Shown here piece by piece: positions 36,336 to 46,859 of a DNA stretch of 64,000 nt (positions within the stretch are counted from its first letter, which is position 1; each line of letters starts with the position of its first letter). A program made the translations under genes and the position numbers. The stretch is from contig DHWC01000036.1 of the NCBI GenBank assembly GCA_002412985.1, positions 21,780 through 85,779 of the forward strand, given 5' to 3'. The notes below the pieces were generated by a model. The model searched no databases. It was not told where the DNA came from and saw nothing but the letters and a program-made list of their open reading frames with translations. The stretch comes from Methylocystaceae bacterium UBA5192. Its GTDB lineage: Bacteria > Pseudomonadota > Alphaproteobacteria > Rhizobiales > Beijerinckiaceae.

Positions 36336-38216
36336 TTAACGCCCCTTAAAATTTATTTTTCGAGCTTTCTCTTCATTCCATGACCATGTCCACAACACGC
36401 CTGTGTCAAAACGCGGCGCGTTTTCCGGCTTATCGAAGAGATCCCAATAAGCATAGCGATGAACAGGATTATACCAATGCGGAACCCAATAGCGTTGCGA
36501 TCTAAGCACTCTGTCAAGTGCTCGGCAGCATGTGATGAGCTCTTCACGGGTAGTTACAGTTAATGCCCGATCAACAAGTGAATCAATCGCTGGATGAGAA
36601 ATGCCTGGTAAATTACGAGAACCATTAACGTTGGCTGTTGCTGAACTAAAATAAGCGCGGAGTTCTTCTCCAGGGTTCCAGGCCATCATTAATACATCAT
36701 GGACAACATCAAAATCAAAATCTTCTAATCGTTTTTTATACTGTGCAGCATCTACTATTCGCAATCTAGCCGTGACGCCAAGCAGTTTAAGATTTTTTAT
36801 GAATGGCTGGGTATGTCTTTCAAATACATTTGAGTTATCTAGAAATTCAAATTCAAGTGGCGTGCCGTCAGAGAGATAGAGACGTCCATCTTTGCGCTGA
36901 CAGCCCGCCGCGATAAATAAATCATTGGCCTTTTTGAGTAAGTTCCGATCTTGGCCTGACCCGTCTGAAATAGGGGAGACGAAGGGATCTTCAAATACTT
37001 CTTTTGGAAGCTGCTTTCTATAGGGATCAAGAAGCGCTACTTCATCAGCGCTTGGATAAGCGGAGGCTGCAAGTTCGGAATTTTCAAAATAAGATGAAAT
37101 TCTTTTATACGCGTCATACATCAAATTACGACTTGTCCACTCAAAATCGAAAGCATAGCCAATAGCTTCTCGTATGCGAGGGTCATTAAAGATTTTCCGA
37201 CGTGTATTAAAAACCCAGCCCTGAATATTGGGGATGTTGTTATTTGGCGCTGTTGCGCGCTTAACGCGTCCATCATGAGCGGCAGGAAAATCATAACCAG
37301 TCGCCCAAACACGGGCTATATTTTCTTCTCGTTCTGTGAAGGCGCCAGCTTTGAATGCTTCAAAAGCCACCTGGCTGTCTGCAAAATATTCGAATCGAAC
37401 GATGTCAAAATTACCTTGACCAATAGATATGGGCAAATCTTTCGCCCAGTAATCCTTATTCCGGTGATAGGCTATGAAACGTCCTTGTTCATATTCTCCG
37501 ACTTTATACGGACCGGAACCAAGAGGTGGGTCAAGAGTAGTAGCTTCAAAATCTCGCTTCTCGTAGTAAGCTCGCGAAAATATTGGTTGATTGACAATTG
37601 TTAGCGGCAAATCACGCGAACGACCTGCTGCAAGTTGAACAAACAAAATGTCCTCTGCTTGCGCTTCTGCTTTAACTAAATCTCTTAAGCTTTGACTGAT
37701 TACTGGATGTCCCTTGCTTTTGAGAATATTTAAAGAAAATGCTGCATCTTCAGCAGTTAGTCGTGAACCATCGTGAAAGCGGGCTTCTTTCCGCAGTTTA
37801 AAGATATAGGTGAGTTTATCAGGCGAAATCTTTACTGAACGGGCGACAAGGCCATAATAAGCATCGCGTTCGTCAAGGCTTTGATTCATTAGTGTATCAA
37901 AAACAAGCGACATTCCTGTTGCGGGATTGCCACGCAAAACATAGGCGTTGAATGTATCAAAGGTAGGGCTTGAGGGAGACAATGCCAGCACGCCGCCTTT
38001 AGGCGCTTTTGGATTGACATAATTAAAATATTTGAAATCTGCAGGCTGTTCGAGATTGCCGAAGGTTGAGAGCCCATGACTTTCTACGCCTTCTTCAATA
38101 AGCGCAGATGTTTCTTTTGATTGCGCGCTCGGCAATAGCGAACTGGCTAAACCAACTGCGCCTACGCCAATGAGTTTGCGCCGACTGAGCGCGAAGGGAG
38201 ATAAGAGATCAGTCAA
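36336..38216 (-). CDS. yejA: Peptide ABC transporter substrate-binding protein YejA
   Basis: A 626-residue periplasmic binding protein (SBP family 5). The N-terminus carries a twin-arginine-like signal (SRRKLIGVGAVGLASSLLPSA), then the mature domain (HGLSTFGNLEQPADFKYFNYVNPKAPKGG, family signature) and family-5 blocks such as YIFKLRKEARFHDGSRLTAEDAAF. YejA delivers oligopeptides to YejBEF. First gene of the operon; the promoter must lie in the short spacer toward 38357. The low GC spacer includes no clear operator. Confidence 0.93.
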   Translation of the reverse strand: MTDLLSPFALSRRKLIGVGAVGLASSLLPSAQSKETSALIEEGVESHGLSTFGNLEQPADFKYFNYVNPKAPKGGVLALSPSSPTFDTFNAYVLRGNPATGMSLVFDTLMNQSLDERDAYYGLVARSVKISPDKLTYIFKLRKEARFHDGSRLTAEDAAFSLNILKSKGHPVISQSLRDLVKAEAQAEDILFVQLAAGRSRDLPLTIVNQPIFSRAYYEKRDFEATTLDPPLGSGPYKVGEYEQGRFIAYHRNKDYWAKDLPISIGQGNFDIVRFEYFADSQVAFEAFKAGAFTEREENIARVWATGYDFPAAHDGRVKRATAPNNNIPNIQGWVFNTRRKIFNDPRIREAIGYAFDFEWTSRNLMYDAYKRISSYFENSELAASAYPSADEVALLDPYRKQLPKEVFEDPFVSPISDGSGQDRNLLKKANDLFIAAGCQRKDGRLYLSDGTPLEFEFLDNSNVFERHTQPFIKNLKLLGVTARLRIVDAAQYKKRLEDFDFDVVHDVLMMAWNPGEELRAYFSSATANVNGSRNLPGISHPAIDSLVDRALTVTTREELITCCRALDRVLRSQRYWVPHWYNPVHRYAYWDLFDKPENAPRFDTGVLWTWSWNEEKARKINFKGR

Positions 38217-38357
38217 AAATCCATGCTCACTCTTGGGAAGAGGCTTTCGCCTTTTTCAGGATGATTCTTGGAGATTACGACGGATTTTATGATTTGGGCG
38301 ACAATAATTATCTATAATTGTATACTGAGGCGTTCTCCCCGGCATTCTGAATTCAGG

Positions 38358-39587
38358 CTAAACGATTTCAATTTCTGGGAAAGGAAAAATCATTTTTCCG
38401 CCGCCAGCAAGATATTCTTGTTCGCGCGCCAATATTCCGTCTTTGAAGTGCCAAGGTAGGACAAGAAAATAATCTGGCGCCATTGCGCGCGCATCTGCTT
38501 CTGAAATGATTGGAATGTGACTGCCGGGCGTGAAGCAACCAAATTTATCTGGATTAACCTCTGCAACAGCTTCGAGAAGGTCGGGGCCAATGCCACAAAA
38601 TTGTAAAACGACATTGCCTTTTGTTGAGGCGCCATAACCAAGGACGCGTTTGCCGTCATCCTTGAGCGCACGCAAAAGGCGACGTAGGTCTTCTCGATGA
38701 CGAAAAACGCGATCTTCAAATTCGCGATAGGGGCGGGGAGTGTTTAGCCCCATGCGTTCTTCTTGCTCAAGTAACCAATTAATAATGGCGTCATTGCGCG
38801 CGTGCTTGGTATTTTGATGACCGGCGGTTATGGCGAAACTCCCGCCATTTACAGCATTCATCTGAACGTCAATGACTTGTAAATCAGCCGCTTCCAGAAT
38901 TTTACGAATAACGTTGAGTGAATAATACTCAATATGCTCATGGCAAATCGTATCATAAGACGTCAGTCGCAGCATTGATGGCATATAGCTTTGTTCAAAA
39001 TGCCAGACTCCATCAGGAGCAAGCGATTTTGCAATCTCTCTTGCAAACCAGACAGGATCTTCAAGATCATAAAACATCGCAATTGAGGTAATTATTTTTG
39101 CGCGTTTGACGCCAAATTTATCAAAATTAGCCGAGGAAAAAAAATCAGGCACAAGCTTGATGTCGTCAGGATAATAGGCGCGAAATTTTTCGCCTGTTGG
39201 ATCAATGCCAATCCGCGTTAAGCCTGATGTTGCGTAGGCTTTTAACGAGGTTGCGTCATTGGAGCCAATATCAAGGACGACATCACCTGGCGCTAGTTGG
39301 GCTTTTTTTTCAAGTTTAGCGATTTTTTGAGAGAGATGCCGCACCATCGACTGATTTAGACCGGATCGATAACCGTAATTCTCGCCATACATTTCATTAG
39401 CTTCGTAGCTATGAGCGAGTTGGAGTAAGCCGGAGTCAGGGCACCAAACCAATTCGAGCGGACCAACTGTTACCTTTGTTTCACGGCTACGTGGAAAAAC
39501 GCCCGTTAAAGCTTGATCGCCAAGCGACAAAACGGAGATTAGATTTGTTGATCCGCTAATCCGGCACTTTTGAATTTTTTTTGTCAT
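38358..39587 (-). CDS. Sugar C-methyltransferase-like SAM-dependent methyltransferase
   Basis: A 409-residue three-part methyltransferase of the NDP-hexose C-methyltransferase type: an N-terminal putative zinc domain (CRISGSTNLISVLSLGDQALTG), a SAM-binding domain (VLDIGSNDATSLKAY) and a C-terminal domain (VLGYGASTKGNVVLQFCG). Unlike the textbook C-x2-C pairs, both second Cys are Ser here (CRIS, CPDS), so zinc binding is doubtful. The block ICHEHIEYYSL is intact. It likely methylates a nucleotide sugar, but no other sugar-pathway gene is near. ATG 39587 has AAGG upstream. Confidence 0.82.
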   Translation of the reverse strand: MTKKIQKCRISGSTNLISVLSLGDQALTGVFPRSRETKVTVGPLELVWCPDSGLLQLAHSYEANEMYGENYGYRSGLNQSMVRHLSQKIAKLEKKAQLAPGDVVLDIGSNDATSLKAYATSGLTRIGIDPTGEKFRAYYPDDIKLVPDFFSSANFDKFGVKRAKIITSIAMFYDLEDPVWFAREIAKSLAPDGVWHFEQSYMPSMLRLTSYDTICHEHIEYYSLNVIRKILEAADLQVIDVQMNAVNGGSFAITAGHQNTKHARNDAIINWLLEQEERMGLNTPRPYREFEDRVFRHREDLRRLLRALKDDGKRVLGYGASTKGNVVLQFCGIGPDLLEAVAEVNPDKFGCFTPGSHIPIISEADARAMAPDYFLVLPWHFKDGILAREQEYLAGGGKMIFPFPEIEIV

Positions 39588-39670
39588 ATTTTGACCTTGA
39601 GGCCTATATTTATCGGTTTTTCTCGATCTGTTCATGCTTGTGTCTGAACAGGCTGTCAACGCTGGCGTTA

Positions 39671-41254
39671 TCAGAATGGGTGGTATTGGTAGAGCCAGTT
39701 TTCAGATAAAATAACATCTTGATGCTTAAGATAGAGACGCATTTCAACAGGCTCTTGCCCCTCAACGGTTAGATCGAATTGCGCGCGCCAATGGCCCGCT
39801 ACGCCGTCAAAGACCGCTTCAGTAAAGACATAGGAGAAAGCGCCGCGCGAAGCCCAGAGTACGGCTTCTGGCTTTTGTCCAAAGGCCAGTTTCGTTAATG
39901 GCTCGCCTTGAAACTCAACCATAAATTTACGCACGCCTTTTGGGCGCGGCTTTCCTGGCTGCCCCCCATTACCCAGACGCGTGGCGACACAGCGCGCGAG
40001 AGGCGTGGGATAGGGTTCATCTGCGAGCCAATGAAGACGATAGGAGAGCTCGAAGTTGGCGCCAGCTACAGCAGGCTTTTCGGGGACCCACATGGCGACA
40101 ATATTATCATGAATCTCGTCATCAGTAGGGATTTCAATAAGCTGTATGGCGCCTTTGCCCCAATCCCCTTTGGGTTCTATCCAAACACTTGGACGCCGAT
40201 CGTAAAAAACGCCATCGAGATAATGATCAAAACTGCGGTCACGCTGCATGAGGCCAAAACCCTTGGGGTTATTGTCGCCAAAGGCAGAGGCCATCACACG
40301 AGTAGGATTATTGAGCGGTCGCCATAAACGTTCGCCGTTTCCAGTCCAAATACTCAACCCATCAGAGTCATGAACTTCTGGTCGCCAATCGACTGCTGTG
40401 GGTTTTGCTGTTTCTGAAAACCAATACATTGAGGTCAGCGGCGCTAGACCAAAACGCGTGAAGCCTGCGCGCAAGAAAAGCGCGCAGTCAATATCCATGA
40501 CCACGCCCTTGCCGCGTGTCATGAGAAACCGGTAGGCGCCAGTGATAGAGGGCCCTTCAAGCAGGGCATGTAAAATAACGCCCTCTGTTGTTTCTGGCCC
40601 AATATAAATTTCGGTAAAGTCAGGAAATTCCTCATTCGTTCCTGACTGCCACGTGTCCAGCGCTACGCCTCGAGCTGATAAGCCATATTGCGCCAATTCA
40701 CCGATAGCTCGGAAATAGGAGGCGCCCAGAAAAGCAACCCAATCATTTTTTTTCCAATCCAATTTGCCTTGTTTTGACTCTTGGATTCGAAATCCAGCAA
40801 AGCCAGCCCCATTTGGAAGTCCGCGGGCTACAGAGTTCTCGGGCATATTAAAATAAGATGGATCATAAATAACTTCGCGCGCTTGTCCGTCTTGCAAAAC
40901 ATTTATGCGAACGGCCTTTTTAAAAAACATGCCAAGATGAAAAAATTCAATTGGAAATAGATCGTTTGTATCAGCATAGAGCGCATGATCGGTGTTGTAT
41001 GTAATACGTCCCCATTCTTCATAATCAATTTGCGACGTGATTTGCGGCGCAGGAATATTTGGTTTTCGATAGGGCTCTTTAATGAGTTTCTGCGCTTGTT
41101 GCTTTAAGAGATCAAATGAGAATGGCGCAGGATCTCCCAGTTTTACATTGGCTATTTTTGGACTGGCTAAGCTATCAGTCGGGCGAAGCGCTCCCACTGC
41201 GCTTGTCGCGGCGGCCACTTTGAGAAAGGAGCGCCTGTCCTGTTTCTCAATCAT
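39671..41254 (-). CDS. Periplasmic glucan biosynthesis protein OpgG/OpgD
   Basis: A 527-residue MdoG-family protein with a twin-arginine signal (RRSFLKVAAATSAVGAL), which is the OpgD form. The mature beta-sandwich shows family blocks (FSFDLLKQQAQKLIKEPYRKP near the start; RIQESKQGKLDWKKNDWVAFLGASYFRAIGELAQYGLSARG; EFPDFTEIYIG). It acts in the periplasm on osmoregulated periplasmic glucans. The glycosyltransferase partner OpgH is not in this window. The downstream methyltransferase starts about 84 bases after its stop on the same strand. Confidence 0.88.
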   Translation of the reverse strand: MIEKQDRRSFLKVAAATSAVGALRPTDSLASPKIANVKLGDPAPFSFDLLKQQAQKLIKEPYRKPNIPAPQITSQIDYEEWGRITYNTDHALYADTNDLFPIEFFHLGMFFKKAVRINVLQDGQAREVIYDPSYFNMPENSVARGLPNGAGFAGFRIQESKQGKLDWKKNDWVAFLGASYFRAIGELAQYGLSARGVALDTWQSGTNEEFPDFTEIYIGPETTEGVILHALLEGPSITGAYRFLMTRGKGVVMDIDCALFLRAGFTRFGLAPLTSMYWFSETAKPTAVDWRPEVHDSDGLSIWTGNGERLWRPLNNPTRVMASAFGDNNPKGFGLMQRDRSFDHYLDGVFYDRRPSVWIEPKGDWGKGAIQLIEIPTDDEIHDNIVAMWVPEKPAVAGANFELSYRLHWLADEPYPTPLARCVATRLGNGGQPGKPRPKGVRKFMVEFQGEPLTKLAFGQKPEAVLWASRGAFSYVFTEAVFDGVAGHWRAQFDLTVEGQEPVEMRLYLKHQDVILSENWLYQYHPF

Positions 41255-41373
41255 AAAGGGATCCTTCGGTTAACCGCCAATCAAAGCTGCAGTTTTGCGA
41301 TGCATTAAAATGAATTGAGTATCTAATAGGCAAACGATTCAAGCTGCTCCAGACCGCATTTAGCGCTTTACGG

Positions 41374-41607
41374 CTAACCGCGAATTGGTTCGTTCCGGAG
41401 AGCTGTGCGCATAAAGAAATAGAGTCCGATGAAGCCCAATATGGAGAAAGCTATTTCAATCACGCGGCTGATCATTGGATCTAACTGAAAAAGCCCGCCA
41501 AGCGCCCAACCCGCAGCCCAAGAAGCGCCAACAAGTTCAGTGCCGACAAGAATGGCGACAGCAACGATTGTCGACAAGTGTAGATAGTTGATTGGCTTTT
41601 GGCTCAT
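41374..41607 (-). CDS. Small two-helix membrane protein, conserved hypothetical
   Basis: A 77-residue protein with two membrane segments (LSTIVAVAILVGTELVGASWAAGWALGGLF and VIEIAFSILGFIGLYFFM) and a short polar end. Similar short proteins are common in Hyphomicrobiales; no function is known to me. It starts MSQKPINYLHLS at ATG 41607, 107 bases after the ssb stop on the same strand. Confidence 0.7.
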   Translation of the reverse strand: MSQKPINYLHLSTIVAVAILVGTELVGASWAAGWALGGLFQLDPMISRVIEIAFSILGFIGLYFFMRTALRNEPIRG

Positions 41608-41714
41608 TGAACAATACTACGTTTATGATTTTAGGGCGTAAAATCTTTATCAATCCTCTATAAGGCGGTGCTATCGCAAAGAGCAAATCATTGCAATAGC
41701 GAGCCTTTAGTTGG

Positions 41715-42224
41715 CTAGAAGGGAATATCGTCGTCCAGCTGCTCGGAAAGTTTGCCGCTCGACTGGCTGCGGCGATCGATTGGTGTGCGTTCCATTGGCG
41801 ATACGCGCCCAAAGGCTGCGGTCGCTTCGTTTGATCCTACTGCCTCGTAATCGCTTTCTCCCCGTCCGCTAGATTTGCTATCGAGAAGCGTCAATTCGCC
41901 CCGAAAGCGTTGCAACACAACCTCTGTCGCCTTGCGTTGATTGCCTTCTTTATCCGTATATTCTCGTGTCTGAAGCTGGCCCTCGAGATATACTTTTGAC
42001 CCCTTACGGCAATATTGCTCGGCAATTTTGCCAAGATTATCGTTAAAAATCGAAACATTATGCCATTCGGTCCGATCTTTTCTCTCACCCGTATTTTTAT
42101 CTCGCCAAGATTCCGTTGTCGCAACAGAAAAAGACACAACACGATCGCCCGAGGGCATCGTGCGCGCCTCTGGATCTCGTCCAAGATTGCCGATTAAAAT
42201 AACTTTGTTAACGCTGCCGGCCAT
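41715..42224 (-). CDS. ssb: Single-stranded DNA-binding protein
   Basis: A 169-residue SSB. The OB fold starts MAGSVNKVILIGNLGRDPEAR and includes the ssDNA contacts in WHNVSIFND and YLEGQLQTREY. A flexible linker ends in the acidic tip DDDIPF, the docking site for repair and replication partners. ATG 42224 is preceded by GGAG; a TTG at 42242 is less likely. A LexA-type box 109 bases upstream suggests SOS control. Confidence 0.95.
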   Translation of the reverse strand: MAGSVNKVILIGNLGRDPEARTMPSGDRVVSFSVATTESWRDKNTGERKDRTEWHNVSIFNDNLGKIAEQYCRKGSKVYLEGQLQTREYTDKEGNQRKATEVVLQRFRGELTLLDSKSSGRGESDYEAVGSNEATAAFGRVSPMERTPIDRRSQSSGKLSEQLDDDIPF

Positions 42225-42332
42225 AGATTTTGCTCCACTCAACTAATGGGCCATAGTTTAGTCTAAAGGTTGGACGTCCACTTGCGCCATGAGACATTGT
42301 CCACAACTGATCCGCTAAAGATACACCTGTTT

Positions 42333-42347
42333 GTTCATGCTATGTTC
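42333..42347. promoter_or_regulatory. Alphaproteobacterial LexA (SOS) box
   Basis: GTTC-ATGCTAT-GTTC at 42333-42347 is an exact match to the direct-repeat LexA operator GTTC-N7-GTTC of alphaproteobacteria. It lies 109 bases upstream of ssb and beyond the dctA stop. Confidence 0.75.
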
Positions 42348-42436
42348 TAGCATGGCCGAGTGAGGTCACGCAAGCCGAGGGGCTTACAGGAACGCTCCTG
42401 GCTAAGTGAGACTTTTTTCTAGGTGGACTTGGGAGA

Positions 42437-43714
42437 TTACAGGATCTGACGGCGTAACTCTGCTTTGAGTTGATCCCGATCGAGTTCACCTTCCCAGGCT
42501 GAAATAACAATTGTCGCGACGCTATTGCCGATGAAATTTGTTAAAGCTCGACATTCAGACATGAATTTATCAACGCCTAACAACAAAGACATGCCAGGTA
42601 CTAGTCGCACATCAACAGATGCAAGCGTTGCTGCAAGCGTAATAAATCCCGCACCTGAGACGCCGCTTGACCCTTTAGAGGTCAGCATTGCAACAAAAAG
42701 AATAATACCCTGATCAGTGAGGGTTAGATCAATTCCCATCGCGTGGGCAATAAAGAGCGTCGCCAATGTCATATAAATATTCGTGCCATCTAAATTGAAT
42801 GAATAACCTGTTGGGACAACGAGGCCGACAACTGATTTTGAACATCCCAGCCGCTCTAATTTTTGGATGAGTGCAGGTAGGGCGCTTTCCGAAGAGGACG
42901 TTCCCAATACAATGAGCAACTCATCTTTCAGATAGCCCATTAGATGGAAAATATTAAATCCTTGGCGCCATGCAATATAGCCAAGCACAAAAGTGATAAA
43001 TAAGGTTGCTGTAAGATAAAAAGCGCCAACTAATCCAATCAAGGAGATTAAAGCAAGCGATCCAAATTTACCGATTGCATAGGCCATTGCGCCAAAGGCT
43101 CCAATTGGCGCGGCCTTCATGACGATGGCGATGACGCCGAATATAGCCTTTCCTAAATCGTCAATAAAGGCTCGCAGTTTTTCCGCGCGGTCGCCAAGCG
43201 AGAGTAGAGAAAAGCCAAATAGTATCGAGAAAAGTAAGACTTGTAAGACTTCCCCTTTGGCAAAAGCGCCAACGGCGCTATCGGGAATAATGTCGAGAAG
43301 GAAGTCAACATTACTGCGTTTATGAGCTAGATCCACGTATTTTGATACACTTGCGGCGTCTGCTTGAGCAGATAGGCCCTGACCAATTTTTGTGATGTTG
43401 CCAACAAGAAGCCCTAAGATGAGTGCAAGCGTTGAAACGACTTCAAAATAAATCAACGCTTTCAGTCCAACTCTTCCGACTTTTCGAGCATCCTCTATCT
43501 GCGCAATGCCGGAGACCACTGTGCAAAATATGATTGGCGCGATGACCATTTTTATTAATTTGATGAAACCGTCGCCAAGCGCCTTTATCCAGTCATTTGA
43601 GGCTAATTCTGGAGCCAGGACGCCAAAAAACGCCCCGAGCATGATGGCGATGAGGACCTGAAGGTAAAGACGATGGGGCCGGGAGGTGACCGCTGAGTGG
43701 GATAAGGCGTTCAT
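42437..43714 (-). CDS. dctA: C4-dicarboxylate / cation symporter (DctA type)
   Basis: A 425-residue member of the dicarboxylate/amino acid:cation symporter family. The fold's re-entrant loop signature [11 protein letters not shown] is present (near residue 280 of the shorter form), as are [11 protein letters not shown] and [13 protein letters not shown]. It takes up succinate, fumarate and malate by family; glutamate cannot be excluded. The ATG at 43714 gives a typical N-terminus ([20 protein letters not shown]); ATG 43783 would add 23 residues and leave only 50 bases to uvrA. It sits between ssb and uvrA, which are usually neighbours. Confidence 0.87.
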   Translation of the reverse strand: MNALSHSAVTSRPHRLYLQVLIAIMLGAFFGVLAPELASNDWIKALGDGFIKLIKMVIAPIIFCTVVSGIAQIEDARKVGRVGLKALIYFEVVSTLALILGLLVGNITKIGQGLSAQADAASVSKYVDLAHKRSNVDFLLDIIPDSAVGAFAKGEVLQVLLFSILFGFSLLSLGDRAEKLRAFIDDLGKAIFGVIAIVMKAAPIGAFGAMAYAIGKFGSLALISLIGLVGAFYLTATLFITFVLGYIAWRQGFNIFHLMGYLKDELLIVLGTSSSESALPALIQKLERLGCSKSVVGLVVPTGYSFNLDGTNIYMTLATLFIAHAMGIDLTLTDQGIILFVAMLTSKGSSGVSGAGFITLAATLASVDVRLVPGMSLLLGVDKFMSECRALTNFIGNSVATIVISAWEGELDRDQLKAELRRQIL

Positions 43715-43833
43715 TCTTTTGCTGATAGAACTCTCCAGGCTTACAGGCAACCGTCCAAAGGGTGGATTTGAGACCGACGGCATGGCAGGTATTAAAGCTA
43801 TGGATCCCTCAACTTCAAAATTAGCGCGCGCAA

Positions 43834-46824
43834 ATGGCCAATAAAAATAAAAAAGCAGATAAAGCCGTAAATCAGCTCTTTCCCGACGAACGCGTAATCG
43901 CCATTCGTGGAGCCCGTGAGCACAACCTCAAAAATGTAGATTTAATTATACCGAGAGATAAATTTGTTGTTTTTACTGGTTTATCAGGATCTGGAAAATC
44001 TTCACTGGCTTTCGATACGATTTATGCCGAGGGACAGCGTCGTTATGTAGAGTCCTTGTCAGCCTATGCGCGTCAATTTCTTGAGATGATGCAAAAACCA
44101 GATGTGGATCAAATTGACGGCCTTTCGCCTGCGATATCTATTGAACAAAAAACAACATCAAAAAATCCACGTTCGACTGTCGGAACTGTTACTGAAATCC
44201 ATGATTATATGCGGTTGCTTTGGGCGCGTGTCGGAACGCCATATTCGCCAGCAACCGGATTGCCGATCGAAAGCCAAACAGTTTCACAGATGGTTGATCG
44301 AGTTATGTCCTTGCCTGATGGGACACGGCTTTATTTGTTGGCTCCTGTCGTGCGCGGTCGCAAAGGTGAATATAAAAAAGAGATCGCGGATTACACAAGA
44401 CGAGGTTTTCAACGTTTAAAAATAGACGGAAAATATTACGATATTAATGATACGCCGACATTAGATAAAAAATTTAAGCATGACATTGATGTTGTTGTAG
44501 ATCGCATTGTTGTCAGTAAAGAGCTTGAGGCAAGGCTTGCAGATAGTTTTGAAACGGCTCTTGAACTATCAAATGGACTTGCTGTCATTGAATTTGCTGA
44601 TGCAGCTAAGCAAGTGAATAAAACGCTAGCTCCCGCTGCCGTCAGTCCAAACGCCTTAAGCCATTACGCGGCGTCCCATATTCTTTTTTCATCAAAATTC
44701 GCCTGCCCGGTATCAGGTTTTACAATAACTGAAATTGAACCAAGGCTTTTCTCATTTAATAATCCATTTGGGGCATGCCCGACCTGCGGCGGGATCGGGC
44801 ATGAGCAAAAAATTGACCCCGACCTCGTTGTGCCTAATCCAAAATTAACATTACGAAAGGGAGCGATTGCCCCATGGGCAAAATCTTCTTCGCCGTATTA
44901 TATGCAAACTCTAGAGTCATTAGGTAAGCATTATAAATTTAGATTAGAAAATTCCTTTGAGGATTTGCCGGTAAAAATTAGAAACGTCATCCTATTTGGT
45001 TCAGGCGACGAGGAGATTAAATTCAATTACGATGATGGGTTTCGGGCATATTCAGTTAAAAAGCCATTTGAAGGAGTGGTTATTAACCTAGAGCGTCGTT
45101 ATCTAGAAACGGATAGCGAATGGGCTCGAGATGATATTGGACGCTTTATGTCCGCGACATCATGCCTGTCTTGCCAAGGATTTAGATTAAAACCTGAGGC
45201 TCTAGCTGTAAAAATAGCAGACAAACACATTGGAGAAATTTCAGAGCTCTCAGTTCGAGAGGCGCTGGCTTGGTTTGAGCGGCTACCTAATCAGCTAAAT
45301 GAAAAACGGAATGAGATCGCTTATCGAATTTTAAAAGAAATCAGAGAGCGTCTAACATTTCTAGTCGATGTGGGGCTTGATTATCTTACTCTATCGAGAA
45401 ATTCAGGAACTTTGTCTGGTGGAGAAAGTCAAAGAATTAGGCTGGCTTCACAAATAGGCTCTGGGTTAACGGGCGTTTTGTATGTGCTTGATGAGCCTTC
45501 AATTGGATTGCATCAACGCGATAACGATCGATTATTAGATACGCTTAGACGACTGCGTGATTTAGGTAACAGCGTTATTGTCGTTGAACATGATGAGGAT
45601 GCTATTTTATCGGCTGATTATGTTGTCGACGTTGGGCCTGGCGCAGGAATACATGGAGGAGAGATCGTCGCTCAAGGTTCGCCAAAAGAGATCATAGATA
45701 ATCCTAAATCAATTACTGGCCAATATCTGTCTGGCGTCAAACAGGTTGTGCTGCGGCATAAGGCCCGAAAGCCAGTTGCAGGACGGTGGCTGAAGTTAAT
45801 TGGTGCAAAGGGTAATAATTTAAAAAATGTTAGTGCAGAAATACCGCTCGGATTATTTACCGTCGTTACGGGAGTATCTGGTGGAGGAAAATCTACACTC
45901 GTCATCGAAACTTTATACAAATCTATCGCCAGACGTCTTAATAATGCTCACGAACAAGCAGCGCCATTTGATAATCTCTTAGGACTAGAACAAATCGATA
46001 AGATAATTGATATCGATCAGTCTCCAATTGGACGAACGCCGCGTTCCAATCCAGCAACTTATACTGGCGCCTTCACGCCGATCCGAGAGTGGTTTGCGGG
46101 TCTACCAGAGGCAAAGGCGCGTGGTTATGCGCCAGGAAGATTTTCCTTCAATGTGAAGGGCGGGCGATGTGAAGCGTGTCAAGGCGATGGCGTAATTAAA
46201 ATTGAAATGCACTTTCTCCCTGATGTTTATGTAACCTGCGATGTTTGTAAGGGAAAACGCTACGGCCGTGAGACGTTAGAGGTTAAATATAGAGATAAAT
46301 CCATAGCCGATGTTTTGGATATGACTGTCGAAGAAGCTTCTCATTTGTTCAAAGCCGTTCCCGCAATAAGAGAAAAAATGGAAACGCTAAAACGCGTAGG
46401 TTTGGATTACATCCATGTTGGTCAGCAGGCGACAACCTTATCTGGTGGCGAAGCTCAGCGCATCAAGCTTTCTAAAGAACTTTCCAAGCGCTCGACTGGA
46501 CGTACGCTCTACATTCTTGATGAGCCAACAACTGGGTTGCATTTTCATGATGTGGCTAAATTACTAGAGGTGCTTCATGAACTCGTTGAGCAAGGCAATA
46601 CAGTGGTCGTAATTGAACATAATCTAGAAGTCATCAAAACAGCAGACTGGATTATTGATCTTGGTCCAGAAGGCGGTGACGGGGGAGGCGAGATCGTGGC
46701 GGCTGGCCCGCCAAGCGAAATTATAAAAGTCAAAAGAAGCCATACGGGTCGTTATCTTGCGGAAGCATTAGCCAAAAGGCCAATAGCAAACCAGAAAAAC
46801 CCATCAGCTAAATCGACGCGTTAA
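43834..46824 (+). CDS. uvrA: Excinuclease ABC subunit A
   Basis: A 996-residue nucleotide-excision-repair damage sensor that works as a dimer with UvrB. Two ABC ATPase units: Walker [18 protein letters not shown] and [17 protein letters not shown], signatures [12 protein letters not shown] and [12 protein letters not shown], and Walker [12 protein letters not shown] and [11 protein letters not shown]. The second zinc module ([20 protein letters not shown], with CDVCKG) is intact; the first has CPVS in place of CPxC. The ATG at 43834 has no clear SOS box in front. Confidence 0.96.
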   Translation: MANKNKKADKAVNQLFPDERVIAIRGAREHNLKNVDLIIPRDKFVVFTGLSGSGKSSLAFDTIYAEGQRRYVESLSAYARQFLEMMQKPDVDQIDGLSPAISIEQKTTSKNPRSTVGTVTEIHDYMRLLWARVGTPYSPATGLPIESQTVSQMVDRVMSLPDGTRLYLLAPVVRGRKGEYKKEIADYTRRGFQRLKIDGKYYDINDTPTLDKKFKHDIDVVVDRIVVSKELEARLADSFETALELSNGLAVIEFADAAKQVNKTLAPAAVSPNALSHYAASHILFSSKFACPVSGFTITEIEPRLFSFNNPFGACPTCGGIGHEQKIDPDLVVPNPKLTLRKGAIAPWAKSSSPYYMQTLESLGKHYKFRLENSFEDLPVKIRNVILFGSGDEEIKFNYDDGFRAYSVKKPFEGVVINLERRYLETDSEWARDDIGRFMSATSCLSCQGFRLKPEALAVKIADKHIGEISELSVREALAWFERLPNQLNEKRNEIAYRILKEIRERLTFLVDVGLDYLTLSRNSGTLSGGESQRIRLASQIGSGLTGVLYVLDEPSIGLHQRDNDRLLDTLRRLRDLGNSVIVVEHDEDAILSADYVVDVGPGAGIHGGEIVAQGSPKEIIDNPKSITGQYLSGVKQVVLRHKARKPVAGRWLKLIGAKGNNLKNVSAEIPLGLFTVVTGVSGGGKSTLVIETLYKSIARRLNNAHEQAAPFDNLLGLEQIDKIIDIDQSPIGRTPRSNPATYTGAFTPIREWFAGLPEAKARGYAPGRFSFNVKGGRCEACQGDGVIKIEMHFLPDVYVTCDVCKGKRYGRETLEVKYRDKSIADVLDMTVEEASHLFKAVPAIREKMETLKRVGLDYIHVGQQATTLSGGEAQRIKLSKELSKRSTGRTLYILDEPTTGLHFHDVAKLLEVLHELVEQGNTVVVIEHNLEVIKTADWIIDLGPEGGDGGGEIVAAGPPSEIIKVKRSHTGRYLAEALAKRPIANQKNPSAKSTR

Positions 46825-46859
46825 AAGGTTCAAATTATGTCTAATGCGCGGTCTATCTG

